Of a stretch of DNA of 64,000 nucleotides, positions 23,334 through 34,997 are shown one piece after another. How positions within the stretch are numbered: position 1 is the first letter of the stretch; each line of letters begins with the position of its first letter. Location of the stretch: assembly GCF_030272615.1 (NCBI RefSeq), contig NC_081410.1:225357415-225421414 (forward strand), in the 5' to 3' direction. The position numbers and the translations under genes are program-made. The notes under the pieces are model-generated. The model searched no databases. It saw only the letters and a list, made by a program, of their open reading frames with translations, and was not told the origin of the DNA. The stretch comes from Cryptomeria japonica. Lineage: Eukaryota; Streptophyta; Pinopsida; Cupressales; Cupressaceae.

Positions 23334-26300
23334 TGTGGGGCCCTACCCCAACCTATCCTAGCATTTCAGTTATTTTCATATTAGACCTATTTTGGATAGA
23401 TTTTATATGATATCATGTGGTGGATAACATTGATATGATTATGTCATTTACTTTGATTTGTAGTACTTCATTTTATAATAGAAATTTTGGCTGCATGCTC
23501 TATAAATGATTTAATTCTATGTTTATGAGGATGATGCCATTTAGTAGATGATTGTATGTGGATGTTATAATTGGATGTTTGATTTTATAATTGAAATTTT
23601 ATGCGATGTCTGAATTGTATTCTTTTGATAATATTATACGTGATTTTTTTGGAATTACTAATGTGCAAGTGAGATGTGTAGGAAAATTATCCATGTGACC
23701 ATGGAAATTATTTGGAGAATCAAGCCTAGGCCTATGTGCGATTGTGAAGCCAGGGGTTGTCTATTTGGAGAGACAACCCCTCATTTGTAAATGTATTTTA
23801 ATTTGTAAATGTTATGCTTGGTTGAGTGTTTATTTTAGAAATTTGTTTAAATTATAAATTTTTAAAAGAGACAATTGCCATGTGTATTAGTGATGCGTAA
23901 TTATTTTTGTAGTGTCACTTGACACATGTTTTGTAAGTTGAGTTGGCATTGTCATGTCTCTTTTTAAGGAATTTATTCTACCAATGTTTATATTTTCAAT
24001 TATCCTTGATGGTCCCAAGTAAACCTAGGATAGTGAGTCATTAGGAGGGTCAACTCAGAGTTGACTCATAGGTAAACTTTGAGTGGACTTCCAAGGGGTT
24101 AAACTAACTTCTGGGATCAAGTTTGGGGCATTTTTAGTGGGCCATATGATGTACCTATGAATGAAGGCCAAATTTTGCCATGTGTCAACTCCCTAGGACT
24201 TGTTTAACCTCCCCAAAAAGTGAGTTTCCCAAGTTGGCCGAATTTCATCTTTAAAAGAGCCTTCCTTGGTTAGATAACCCACTTCATGAGTGTCATTCCT
24301 TTTCCCCATTCCATTTCCCTTTTATTGAGGTGCCTTGGTTAGGGAGTGTGTACGGTTTTGGGAAGACCAACCAATGAGCATCCTTCACCCTTCCCAAGTG
24401 GGTTGGAAAGAGTGAGGTGTGGCTTCATAGGGAATAGTTTGGGAGGGAAAAGTTTGATCACCCACTCTCCATCTTTGGAGACTTAGAATCTTGAAAAGTT
24501 TTTGAACGTTTAGGATAGGAAATTTTGGTTAAGTCTTGAGAAGGAAGAAGTTGTGGATTTGGGCAGCTCTACTACAAACTATCCTTTGCATCCCTTTGGT
24601 AGATTCAAGGTTGGTGGAATCACTATCTATGTATGTTGTAAATTTTAAAAGATTATATGTTTGCATTTGTTTTCTCCCATTGTTGTTTTTATTTGTGTAG
24701 GAAGATGTTGTGTTCTTCCCTTTTGTTTTGGTTGAGTTTTTATATTTATTTTTTGGGAGTTTTCAAGGCCAAACTCACCCTTGGGAGGGTAGAGTGGCCT
24801 TGGGGTGAAGGGTTGTTTGACATCCTTAGAGTGAGAGGCTCTCTTTAGAAGAGAGTGTTTCTCAAGGGATTTTTGTGACCCTTGCTGCATAGTGATTGTT
24901 TATAAATTGGGAGTCATAAGGGGAGATGTGTTGGTTTGTATGCCTTGGGGATCATAAGGAATGGTTGGGACAAGTTTGGAACTTGTGGATGTGTTCTTGG
25001 TTTCCTTGCAATGGCAATGTGTTTCTCCTATTTTGAATTTTTCTTCTCAAGGTACTTAGAACACCTTCACCCCATTTAAAAATCATATTTGTGATGATGT
25101 TTCGCCTTGGGATGAGAAAGTGAATGTTGTGTAGTTTGTCTTGCTTGTTTGTGTATTGCTTTTGTGTATCATGTTTAAGTCTTGATTCTCCAAGCTCAGG
25201 GGTGGCTTCTAGTAAGCCTAGGTTGGGAGGTGAGCCTCCATGGTCACAACCTAAAAGCTTTTTATTACAGGTTTGCTTGGAAAAGGAAGGAAAGAAAAGC
25301 TAGGAGTTGATCATATTGTTATTCATTTTATTTGCGAAAAAAAAATGTATTTATTTTGGAAGTCCTCATTTAGTAGAAATAAGAGGCTAAATGGGGAATA
25401 TACCATGAATTAAAATTTATTTCTTCCTTTATAGCATATTGTAAACTGGAGGAAATAAATAAAATATTAAAGCATAGATGTTAGTGAAAGAAAATAAACA
25501 TTTATTTCTATCTATCGTTTCAAAATGAAAAATAAGGTAAATAGGTTTTAGTGTGAATAATAATATTGCATTCAAAATGTTGGCTATGGATTAAATGAGT
25601 TTAGACTATTTTAGTTGCTGCTGTAATAAATTTAATTCTGCATTTTCAAAATAAAATATTAAAGCATAGATGTTAGTGAAAGAAGATAAACATTTATTTC
25701 AATCTATTGTTTCAAAATGCAAAATAAGGTAAATAGGTTTTAGTGTGAATAATAATATTGCATTCAACATGTTGGCTATGGATTAAATGATTTTAGACTA
25801 TTTTAGTTGTTGTTGTAATAAATTTAATTCTGCTATTTTTCCCTTTTGAAAATGAAGAAAATTAATCTAGGTAAATTAATCTAACTCTAAACTTAACTAT
25901 ATGTCTTTTAAAGAGAAAGAAATACATTTATTTAAATCTGTTAGATTAAATATTCCACCTTAATGCATATTAAAAAAAAAAGAGAGAAACATTTATATTC
26001 ATTAAAATATACACATAAATATATATGAGTGTGTGTGTGTGTACATATTTATATATGCATACATATATATAAATATATTTATATATATTGTTTTTGCATT
26101 TAAAAATAAATAAAAATAAAAAATAAAAAAATAAAAAAAACACAGTGAAAACCCCTACCCCAAGGCCCCCGGAGTCGAAGCTCCTATGGGCTACCTCGGG
26201 CGGCTCGGTGCCCTCTGTGGGCCAAGGCTCGCAAGGGTGGCCTTGGTTGCCACTGCGGGCCACGTCTTGTAGGGATGCCGCGGTGCCTCTGCGGGCCACG

Positions 26301-27327
26301 ACCTATAGTGGTGGCCCTCAGCGCCACCGTGGGTGGCACCCTCCATAGACCCACCACCCGCCTTTACACAGTCCGCCGCCATTAAAACATGGCCTCTACC
26401 ATTGAATAAAATGTAAACCCTGCATAACACACACAGTAAAATAAAATGTGAGACCAAAGAGCCCTAACCCATATTTCGGGTTAGGGTTAGCCTTTGGGAG
26501 AAAAATAAGGATGGTTAGTCTAGCTTTTATAAATTTTTAATTAGAGTTAATATGTAAGTTTTATTATTAAAATAAATAAAATATGGGGGGAAACCCTTTT
26601 CAAATTTGAAAAGGGTAAACCCCATATTTCTTTAGTCATGCGGATAAATATTTTATTTTTAAGAGGGTTTTTAGTTTATTTGTATCTTATATTTTAATTC
26701 AAGTATTTCTATGTTTATATATATCTATATATGCTAATAAACATATATTTGTATATATAAGTATTAAACTTACATTCTTTTTGGAAATTTTATTAAGGAA
26801 AATAACTAAAAGACTTTTGTAAATATTTAGCCTATAGGAGATTTATTGTAGTCAACATTTAATTTGGTATTTTGGGAAATAAATTATTTTAGGCAATTTT
26901 TATTATTGATTTAGTTAATCCTATAGTCTAATCTAGTCGCATTATATACATTTGCTTAAATGATTATTAAATTTAATAATCTAAGTACTAGTATTAATTT
27001 AACTATTCCTAGAGCATTTTAATATTATTTGAGATTATTAATATCTCTTGGCTATTTAGTTAAGGATTATTTGTTTAAATTAATTTATTAATTGATAGAG
27101 TAGTAATGACTTTTTTTGGAGAATTATTTCTGCATTTAATTATTATCGCATGCAAGGTTAAGCTAATTAAATTAACTTTAGTAAACCACTCTTTTATTTC
27201 TAGAGTTAAACTATAGTTAAGACAAAACGTAATTGTTGCATCTTTATTATAGCGTATTTAATTTTATTAGGATGTTTTAAAAAAAAAAATTGTTGTTCCA
27301 TTTTTGCCCAAAAGTTCGGGCATGACA
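23334..27327 (+). repeat. G1 3' LTR (3994 bp)
   Basis: It starts TGTGGGGCCCTACC and ends GGGCATGACA. It aligns with the 5' LTR, with a deletion near 25400 of about 220 bp relative to 16165-16380 and shorter microsatellites. Scattered transitions separate the two LTRs, so the insertion is not recent. The 192-bp duplication (25457-25834) and GC-rich block (26145-26400) are retained. Confidence 0.93.
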
Positions 27328-27332
27328 TAATC
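27328..27332 (+). repeat. G1 target-site duplication, right copy
   Basis: TAATC, identical to 14100-14104. Confidence 0.95.
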
Positions 27333-28153
27333 AATATACACACACAAAAATTATGCATGATCAATTTGAATTTCCTAGCCACACCAAATGTAGATACTTA
27401 CATCCTTTTCTAAGATATGCAAAATTCAACTTTCCATAAGGTCTCCTAACATTACAAATGCAACTATAAATCCCAAGTCCTTATTGAAAGATATGATTTA
27501 CTCAAACAATCCTTTCTTACATGTAGAATTACATATATATATTAACATCCGACAATTCTACTGGGTACCCATACATCACTAGCTAACTTCCTTACTTTTA
27601 CGTAGGAGATTAAAATTAAGAGAAGGGCAATATTAGCTACTATTTACTTATATATAGATGCATCTCACACAAGTTCTTCAATTTCACATAATGGTCTATA
27701 CTAAATTATTCTTATATGCATAATGCAAAACACTACATCTTACTACTCATAAGGAAATAAATGTAATGAGCTAATCTTGTAAACATAGAATTAGTTAAGA
27801 GAACACACAATATTTTCTCATTCTACAACATAATCATTATATATAGAGAAAGCAACCTTTATCATCTAGGCAAGCAAGACCACATAGAATCATATAGACA
27901 TTCCTTTCATCTAGGAGTCACGCATAAAAAATGAATACTCCTTTTAAAAAAATGTATGATTTATAGAAGAGATTAGGGAGGAACACAAGTATAGACATCT
28001 AAGATCACTGAAGTTCTAATGACATTTTCCACAAGCATCTCAATGAGTAGTTTAATTCAAGAAAACATTATGACGCCCTACGCAAGACTAAGAGCCACAA
28101 CCTTAATAATAACCAGATATCCCATTGTTTGCAACATGGGCTCTGATATCAGA
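27333..28153 (-). mobile_element. Element R, copy B: internal segment, second part
   Basis: It continues 13499-14104 after G1 and matches copy A from about 1867 to 2684. It has no coding content. It ends with the primer-binding site at 28138-28151 and the LTR start at 28154. Confidence 0.7.
28138..28151 (-). other. Element R primer-binding site, copy B
   Basis: The plus strand reads GGGCTCTGATATCA, the complement of TGATATCAGAGCCC, one base from the initiator-Met primer site TGGTATCAGAGCCC. It is 2 bp from the LTR terminus TGTAATGCCC at 28154, establishing the minus orientation of element R. Confidence 0.8.
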
Positions 28154-28268
28154 TGTAATGCCCACCAAAATACCCTAGAGACAATAAAGGAAACTAACAT
28201 ACTAATGGAGATAAAAAAATTTAGTTACAATTAATGTAACACATATCAACAATTATGCAATATAGAAT
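28154..28268 (-). repeat. Element R second LTR, stub
   Basis: It begins TGTAATGCCCACCAAAATAC, like 2685 onward, and is homologous for 115 bp until cut by G2 at 28269. The remainder lies beyond the nested block, outside the window. Confidence 0.75.
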
Positions 28269-29495
28269 TGTAGTATCATAAAATTGCAATCCTAGACATT
28301 TTTGACTGCATTAGGGTCCCCATGCACGCGCGATTGAATCCTCTAGCCTGATTGGAGACTGAAGATTGCTCAATCCTTAAAAACAACTTCTTTCTTGGCC
28401 TCTGCACCACCCCGTCCGTACTCTGCCATGGAGAAAGGGTTAGGATAGGTGCATGGCACCAATATCCCCCTTGGATAGGGGCGTGGCACCCTTTTCCTAC
28501 CAAGACAGGGGCATGGCGCCCCTATCCTTGCTCTATTTGGGGGTAGGACACTTCCTAGGGTTGCATTGTTGGTTGTGCATTAGGTGGGAAACTCCCCCGA
28601 TGTCGGCCTGTAACAAAAATCAGTTTCATTAACCCTAATTGACATGTATTTAAGAGGCATTTGTCCTCTCATTTGCACAAGGTTCAATAAGGTAAAAATT
28701 GGCAATTAAGCATTCAAGAGAATTCAAGCATTCTTTTTCATCATTGGGCATTCTCAAGTCTCCCTTCAAGGATAGGTGTTGCATTCAAGTCAAGGATTCA
28801 ACCATTGAAGAGGAGATTGATTTCAACATTCAATTCCACACAAGCATTTCTATCAACATTTCTATCACAACCTCCCTTGAGGTGATTGACAATTCAGTCT
28901 TTCATTTACATCTACTTTCAAGTACTTTCTTTCATTACTTGGTTAATTCCAAAATTGGGGTTTGACCTAAAGGAAAACCCCCAATCCCAACCTATTTTCC
29001 TGTCTTTTCTGTGTATAGGTTGTAGGTGCATAGTTGTACTTTCGGATTCGGGCTCCATTTGCAAAGGCAGAAAAACCCTTTTTGTTTGGCAGATTTTTCA
29101 AAGGACTGTGTACATTCCCACCACGGTCTAGGCAAATTTTCCTCAAATTCGTAGGGTGACTTCATCTCGATATATTACTGCCAGATCTAGGTTCACAACT
29201 TCATCCCAAATTATGATCTCAAGTTATAATTAGTTCTTTGTTACTTTTGCACTACATAATTCAATCAATTCCTTTCCATTTCAAATAAGGAAGAGGGGAT
29301 CAACTTATCATTCCCATTTCATTCAAAATGCAATCTTCATCCTTGAAGGTTGAATCTAGTGAATTTCCTCTCCTCTTCCAAATGTAATTTGGTGAAAAGT
29401 GTTTGAAGAGTAATCAACAGTGAAATTCTCATTTGTCTTTGAGGGAAAGGGTAGTTTTCCTCTTGATATATCATTCACCATTTTTCAACATTACA
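28269..29495 (+). repeat. G2 5' LTR (1227 bp)
   Basis: TGTAGTATCATAAAATTGCA at the start and CAACATTACA at the end (TGTA...TACA inverted termini). The first 890 bp match 42791-43671. The small open frames at 28699-29131, also seen in the 3' copy, lie within the LTR and have no recognisable domain. Confidence 0.85.
28441..28525 (+). repeat. Palindromic GGGGC(A/G)TGGC(A/G)CCCC repeats in the G2 LTR
   Basis: Three units of about 35 bp, each with GGATAGG followed by a dyad such as GGGGCATGGCGCCCC. The 3' LTR (42960-43020) has two units, so copy number differs between LTRs. Confidence 0.75.
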
Positions 29496-29498
29496 TTT

Positions 29499-29513
29499 TG
29501 GTGAACCCGACGT
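29499..29513 (+). other. G2 candidate primer-binding site
   Basis: TGGTGAACCCGACGT starts 3 bp after the LTR end. It begins with TGG, as needed to pair with a tRNA CCA end, but I cannot assign the tRNA. Confidence 0.6.
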
Positions 29514-30682
29514 CTTGCATGCTTTCCTTTGAACAAAATTGCATATTTTTTATTTACAAGTTTCAAATTTTTGCAAACTTAGTGGTTAAATCATTCAAAA
29601 CCCTAGTTTTTAAATTTAAAATTGAACTTGTAATTTGTAAAAATTGCTTGTGGTAATCTTAGATCTAAAAATTGTTTTGATTGTCAAATTCAATTTCCTC
29701 ATTGTCTTGTTCAATTTGCAAATAAAATTTACAAAATTGAATTTCAAAAATCATCTTGAACTTTTGCAAAAATTGGATTTTCATTTAATTTTCAGATTTA
29801 TGTTTGTTCTCAGATTTGTCTTCATTCCTACAATTTAAATTTTCAATTTCCCCCTATTTCCCAAAATCCAAATTTTAAAATTAAGCGGTTAGGTCATAAA
29901 ACCCTAATTTTCAAATTTAATTAGAATTTGTACAAATTTCAAATCAATTTCATTCCAATTCAGAGTTCTAAACATTTTCCAAGGTGTCCCTATCCATTAG
30001 GTTTGACCTTTTTCAAAATTGCAATTCAATTCCTCTTTTTCTTGAAAACCTTAATAGGGTCCTATCTTTACATTTGCACCTTCATTTCACCCATCTAGAG
30101 ATCGTAAAATTCGATAATTTTTTGGAATTAGATTTGAAATCATCGTAATATTCATCTCTAAAATTTCAAAAAAAGTTGGTCGGCCCATGTGCGTTCCCAC
30201 CACGATCTTCGACTTTTTTCCTGAAATTTCGGGAGACTATTATGATTGTATTTAATAGCCTAAATCCAGAAGATTGGCTGATTTTCTTGATTTTTGATCC
30301 CTCTAGAATCGAAAATACCTCCCAAATTCAACATTTCAAACTTCAAGATTTTTTTTTTAAATTAAGAAGTTAATTATAGTCTGCCCTTATTTTAAAAGTT
30401 TTGATTTTAAAATTAAGTGGTACTCCCTTGGCCCTAATTTTAAAATTTTAATTTCCTTTCATTTTTGGAAATTGTGTCATCCCCTTCCTCCAACAAAGTT
30501 AAAATTGTGTAATCATTTTTTTCTTAAATTTTGCATTACTCAATTTGTAAGCTTTGTTCCAAAATTCAAAATTCAAACATTCCCTCTAGTGTATGAGTTT
30601 TACCACTATTAGTCCTACCTATCCTATCCCCGTTAGATGAAGCATTATAATTAAGGCTTCCCAAGGTTTAATTACCAAGGAG
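29514..30682 (+). other. G2 leader, no gene seen
   Basis: T-rich leader between the primer site and the first gag ATG. Frames at 29420-29838 and 30176-30373 are AT-driven and show no domain. Confidence 0.6.
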
Positions 30683-32930
30683 ATGGAGCCTAATTTGGGT
30701 GACTTCTTTAATGAGGATAATGATAATTCTTCCTATCCTAATGATGTGTCTATTCACCCCATTGATGAATCCCATGATGAAGAAGAATCTTTAACTAGGG
30801 TTTCTCTAGATCAACTTTCCACATTGGACAATCAATTTGATAATTTTCAACAATGGATGTCCCAAGAATACCCTAGTAGTGAAGCTCTTCCATTAATTGA
30901 AGGCCTTAAACGCATGATTCAAAGTGATAAGAATGAAATTGATATATTGTGTGGCATTGCACATATTGTTGATTCTAATGTCATTCCTATCAAGAGTTGT
31001 GTCAAAACCCTAGGTTACTCACAACCTCCAACATAAGTCAATCCTTCTATTCCTTTGACTACTCTTATGATTAGTGTTCCTACTTTTACCTCCAACATCA
31101 TACATCATGGCTTCTTTAGCTCAAAATGTCATCCCCACAAACATTGGTCATAGGGGCAATCCCTCTTCTTCATTTAATCCTCCATATTTACCTATGTCTT
31201 CCATAAGTGTTCCTATTATTCCTCAGCCAATCAGTGTCACACAAGGGGGCAATTCCTTCAACAATTTTATTCTTCCTTTAAGTGTGCCTTTTCCTACCTA
31301 ATCATCACCCATGCCTACTTATCATAATGTCCCACCACCTTATTCTCAGCCCATGTCTTCTTTCAATAACATCATACCACCTTCTCAATCACCTATTTCT
31401 AACATCAATTCTTCTACCGAAGTGACAATTAACAATCTTTCTCAAATCGTGTCTTCCTTATAACAACAAATTGCTTCTATGAGTCAATCCAAGTTTAGTG
31501 TGCCCACTTTTTATGTTGTGAGCCCACTTTCTCTTGATTTTGTCAAAGTCATGCCACCTAAACATGTTGAGATCCCTCAGTTGGAACTCTATAATGGAAA
31601 AGGTTAACCTCTTACGCATGTCAAAACATTTCAAAACTTGTGTACTGATTTTGCTTATGATCAAAGATTGCTTGCAAAATTGTTTACAAGAACACTAAGA
31701 GATAAGGCTTTACAATGGTATTTCTCTCTGCCTTCTTATTCTATCACTTCCTTTCAACAATTGGCAAATGCTTCCATCCAACAATTTCAAAACAACATTG
31801 GTTCTAAAATCACTTTGACTAATTTAATGTATTATAAACAAGGTGTTAAAGAAAAAGTGACTGATTTCGTTGGTAGATATAATTATTTGTGTGCTTAAAT
31901 TTCTTTTCATGTACCTGATAATGATATTCAAAGAATTTTCATTTCTAATTTACAAAAAGATATCAGGGAAAAGCTTCTTTTGTCTGAGTTTACTTCCTTT
32001 CTTTAGTTGTGCACAACACTCCACAATTATCAATTGGTTGTGAGTCAAGTGGAGAAATCCACTCCTATGGCTCTGAGTGATAAGGGGGAGAGTGTTCAAC
32101 AACCGTTTGCGAAGTTCAAACCAACAAAAATCTTCATCAAGTTCAATGATCAAATCAGCAACCACAATGTGAATGCTACAACAAGTGTGCCTTCTATTTC
32201 TAAATTTTTCCAAAGAGAAAGACAGTTTAATCCTTTGAATGAATCTTTACATAGTATTATGTCTCAGTTGTTGCACAAAAATGTTATCAAAATTCTTCCT
32301 ATAAAACAAATTGATCCTTCTAAACTTGCATCCCTTTATTTTGATAACAATTCCTTTTGTCAATTTCATCGTCAACCTGGTCATGATATTGAGAAATGTT
32401 TCACATTGAAGAATAAGATTCAAGACTTCATTGATAATAATACTATATATGTGGCAGGTGTGAATGATAAAGGGAATAAATCAATAGCTCCTCCTAATCA
32501 AAATCTTAAGATTTTCACTGATCCCTTACCTTCTCATACCTCTAACATTATTCAGGTTGTGCCTAATTCTTTCTCTTCTAAATAATTCACCTCTATGGCT
32601 CCAAAATTAGTTAATATGGTAGAAACACAAGATACACTTAAGGATACTTGTATTACATTTGACCCTAGCGAGGCCATTAGAGAACCCGATGACCCTTTAT
32701 ACATAGATGTGGAGGTTAAGGATATCCCTTGCTGTGATGCCCTGATTGATCCCTCTTGCATGGTTAATGTCATAACTGAAGAGTATCTTTTCACTTTACG
32801 ATTGCATAAGACAATATATGATGCTTCTAATGTGCTTGTGAAGTTATTTGATGGCTTCTCTTGTCCTACCATTGGCTCTATGACTCTTCTTGTTGAAGTT
32901 CATACTAAATCCATGGATGTTGACTTTGTT
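30683..32930 (+). pseudogene. gag: G2 gag and N-terminal protease, interrupted by LINE2
   Basis: ATG 30683 opens an acidic N-terminal segment of 117 codons. A frameshift lies before 31074, and from there the frame holds to the LINE2 insertion with only stop codons (for example 31302, 31461, 31605, 31896, 32583). The capsid-like part has ALQWYFSLPSYSITSFQQL and FVGRYNYL. A degenerate nucleocapsid motif CQFHRQPGHDIEKC is at about 32358-32400. A protease start, DALIDPSCMVNVI, replaces the usual D(T/S)G by DPS, so it is probably inactive. The frame is cut at 32930. Confidence 0.8.
32916..32930 (+). repeat. LINE2 target-site duplication, left copy
   Basis: GATGTTGACTTTGTT, perfectly repeated at 40864-40878. 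It lies within the G2 protease frame. The reading frame resumes in phase after the right copy. Confidence 0.97.
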
Positions 32931-32980
32931 TTTGATTAAGTAAAAATAGGTTTTAGGGGACCCGAAACCCTATTACAATT
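32931..32980 (-). other. LINE2 conserved 3' end
   Basis: On the minus strand it reads GGGTTTCGGGTCCCCTAAAACC then TATTTTTACTTAATCAAA, matching the LINE1 terminus at 12405-12447. There is almost no poly(A). Confidence 0.8.
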
Positions 32981-33101
32981 TGAAAGATAAGCATTAAAGA
33001 GACAAAACAAAACAACTACAAACTCCAGCACAAAAACCAGTAGCAAAGAAAAAGACAACAAGAAGCCAACAAGAAGTTGGCTCCAAACCCAGCATTACAA
33101 A

Positions 33102-34697
33102 TTACTTGAAAACTTTAATAGATTCCTCAGCATTTTGAACAAAGAGCATCATCGCATTGTCCGCTTCCCTCAGGTTGTTGTTTTCCTCTCTCAATTGGCT
33201 ATCTTTCGTATTGATCTCCATCCTAGTAGTGTTTTGCCTGGTTCTGCACCTGGGAGTCTGGTGAGTGGTGCTAGAAGTTGGAATATCATCAATAACAACA
33301 AGATTCTTTTCCTGATTTTTCCTTTCCAGATGATCCACCAAAGAATTCATGTTCTGTGAAGAGACTTTGAGGACCTAGAGACTATGGTTCATGAAGTTTT
33401 TTAGAGCCTTCTCGGTACGGTCAACCCTGGAGTTGATGTTGTTTTTGTCCTCTTCAGCCCGTTCTTTCAAGGTTCTTATAACATCCTCTAGGTGTTTCAA
33501 ATCCCCTTTGATCAAAGTTTTTTCCAACCAATCCTCCATCTCGGTTTCCTCTTTAGCTTCACTAGTTTCCATCTCATCATTCTTTTTCCCAGTGTCCTTA
33601 ATCAACTTATTAATCTTGTTATCCAACTCCCTTTGTTTACTTTGCATGCTAATGTTGTCGACAACCCATTTCTGAAAGTTGAAGGACTCCAGAGCATAGT
33701 TATGAGTGGTATTTAGGATGGTGTTTGCAGAATCCCTACCCTATTCCGTGCCCACAGAGTTAGGATTGTCATCCTCCTTAGAATTTAGAACAACATTCCT
33801 GCTGTCTGATCCCATAGGGTTAGAGTGAGGGTTTTCAGAGTTACCCCCTTCATCCTCTTCACCAATGTTCTCATCCTTTTCATACTCCATATCATTTTCA
33901 GATTCCTTACCCTTTTCCTCCTCCACATCACAGTGCACCTCCATGTCCACATTATCTATGTCAGCTTTCCTTTTTTTGTGGGTAGATGCGCTAGGCTGTT
34001 CCTCATCCGAATCCAACTCTTTGCCACTCTCAGAGATATGTGCATTCATGATCAGAGGGTCATCTTTGGTCACCCTATTCTTGTCCTTTAGATGTTCATA
34101 AATGAGCAATATAAGCCCGTGATGGGCTATAGGGTAGGATTTTGGCTTTTTAGCGTGGTTAGCAAGACTCTCATTCAAAGAGGATGCTAAATAAAAAGGC
34201 AGGGAAATTTTGGCCCCATGACGAAAGTGATTCAAAATAGAAAAGTGATAGCTATAAATTTTTGTAAATCTACCGTCAACAATTAAATATTCCATTAAAA
34301 CCCTTAAAACTTTTTGCCAAAAGGGCTTTACCTGCTGGGGAATGTAATAGGAAATGTTGTCTTTCTTCACAAGCTGGCCCTTCTCATCCTCCGATTTTGG
34401 GAAGATTTTGAACGCTTCAGCTACATACTTCTGATCCCTGTAAAATTTGGTGCCCTCCATTTGCAGACCCGTGACCTCAGCGACTAGGTTCTCATCAATG
34501 TGCCATATCTCCCCGAATAGGGTAACTCTGTTGTTACTCTAGCCTCTGGCAAAACCGTGGGAAACAGAATTTCTGCTTTCATGAAGCTTTTCCATATAGT
34601 CAATAAAGCCATGTCTGTGAAGTCTTCTCCAGACTTTTCGTTCGCTCTTCCAATTTTCACATCCTGGGGGCTCATTCTTGTTTAAATTACCACCCAT
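33102..34697 (-). pseudogene. LINE2 ORF3: accessory protein downstream of RNase H
   Basis: One frame of 531 codons plus stop from ATGGGTGGTAAT (MGGN) at 34697, with only three internal stops (near 34538, 33740 and 33374) and no frameshift. The family is unknown to me. Homology to LINE1 ORF3 includes MGGN, MEKLHE, LVAEVTGLQMEG.KFYRDQ, VDGRFTKIYSYHF, LNHFRH, HHGLILLIYEHLK, SL.VLKVS..N and a basic RCRTRQN near the C-terminus. Order: folded N-terminal part (about residues 1-210), acidic linker with KKRK (about 215-320), long charged coiled coil (about 350-440), then a second shorter coiled coil. Expected role, inferred only: an RNA- or protein-binding accessory factor for the LINE particle. Confidence 0.8.
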
Positions 34698-34997
34698 TTT
34701 GAGCTCCAGGTAGAAGTACCAGCAGCTATAATTCACAGTCCGCAGATGAAACCCCAAATGCTTGTAATTTCTGGAATTACTGAACAAAGACTCTTTTTTT
34801 GTTTTGAAACTTAATTTTATGGCCACACAAACCCAACAATTATGATTATGATCTTCCTCACGCATATGATCATGGAAATGATGCCAAAAAACACTCATTA
34901 ACTGGCAGTTAATCTGCCCCCAAAATCTATCTTTGGAATTCATTCCCCAAATATAATCATGATATTAACTAGACCCATTGATACGATCAAAATATAA

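Noticed and set aside
28441-28525. CRISPR-like array
   Set aside because: Three short palindromic units in an LTR, without regular spacers.
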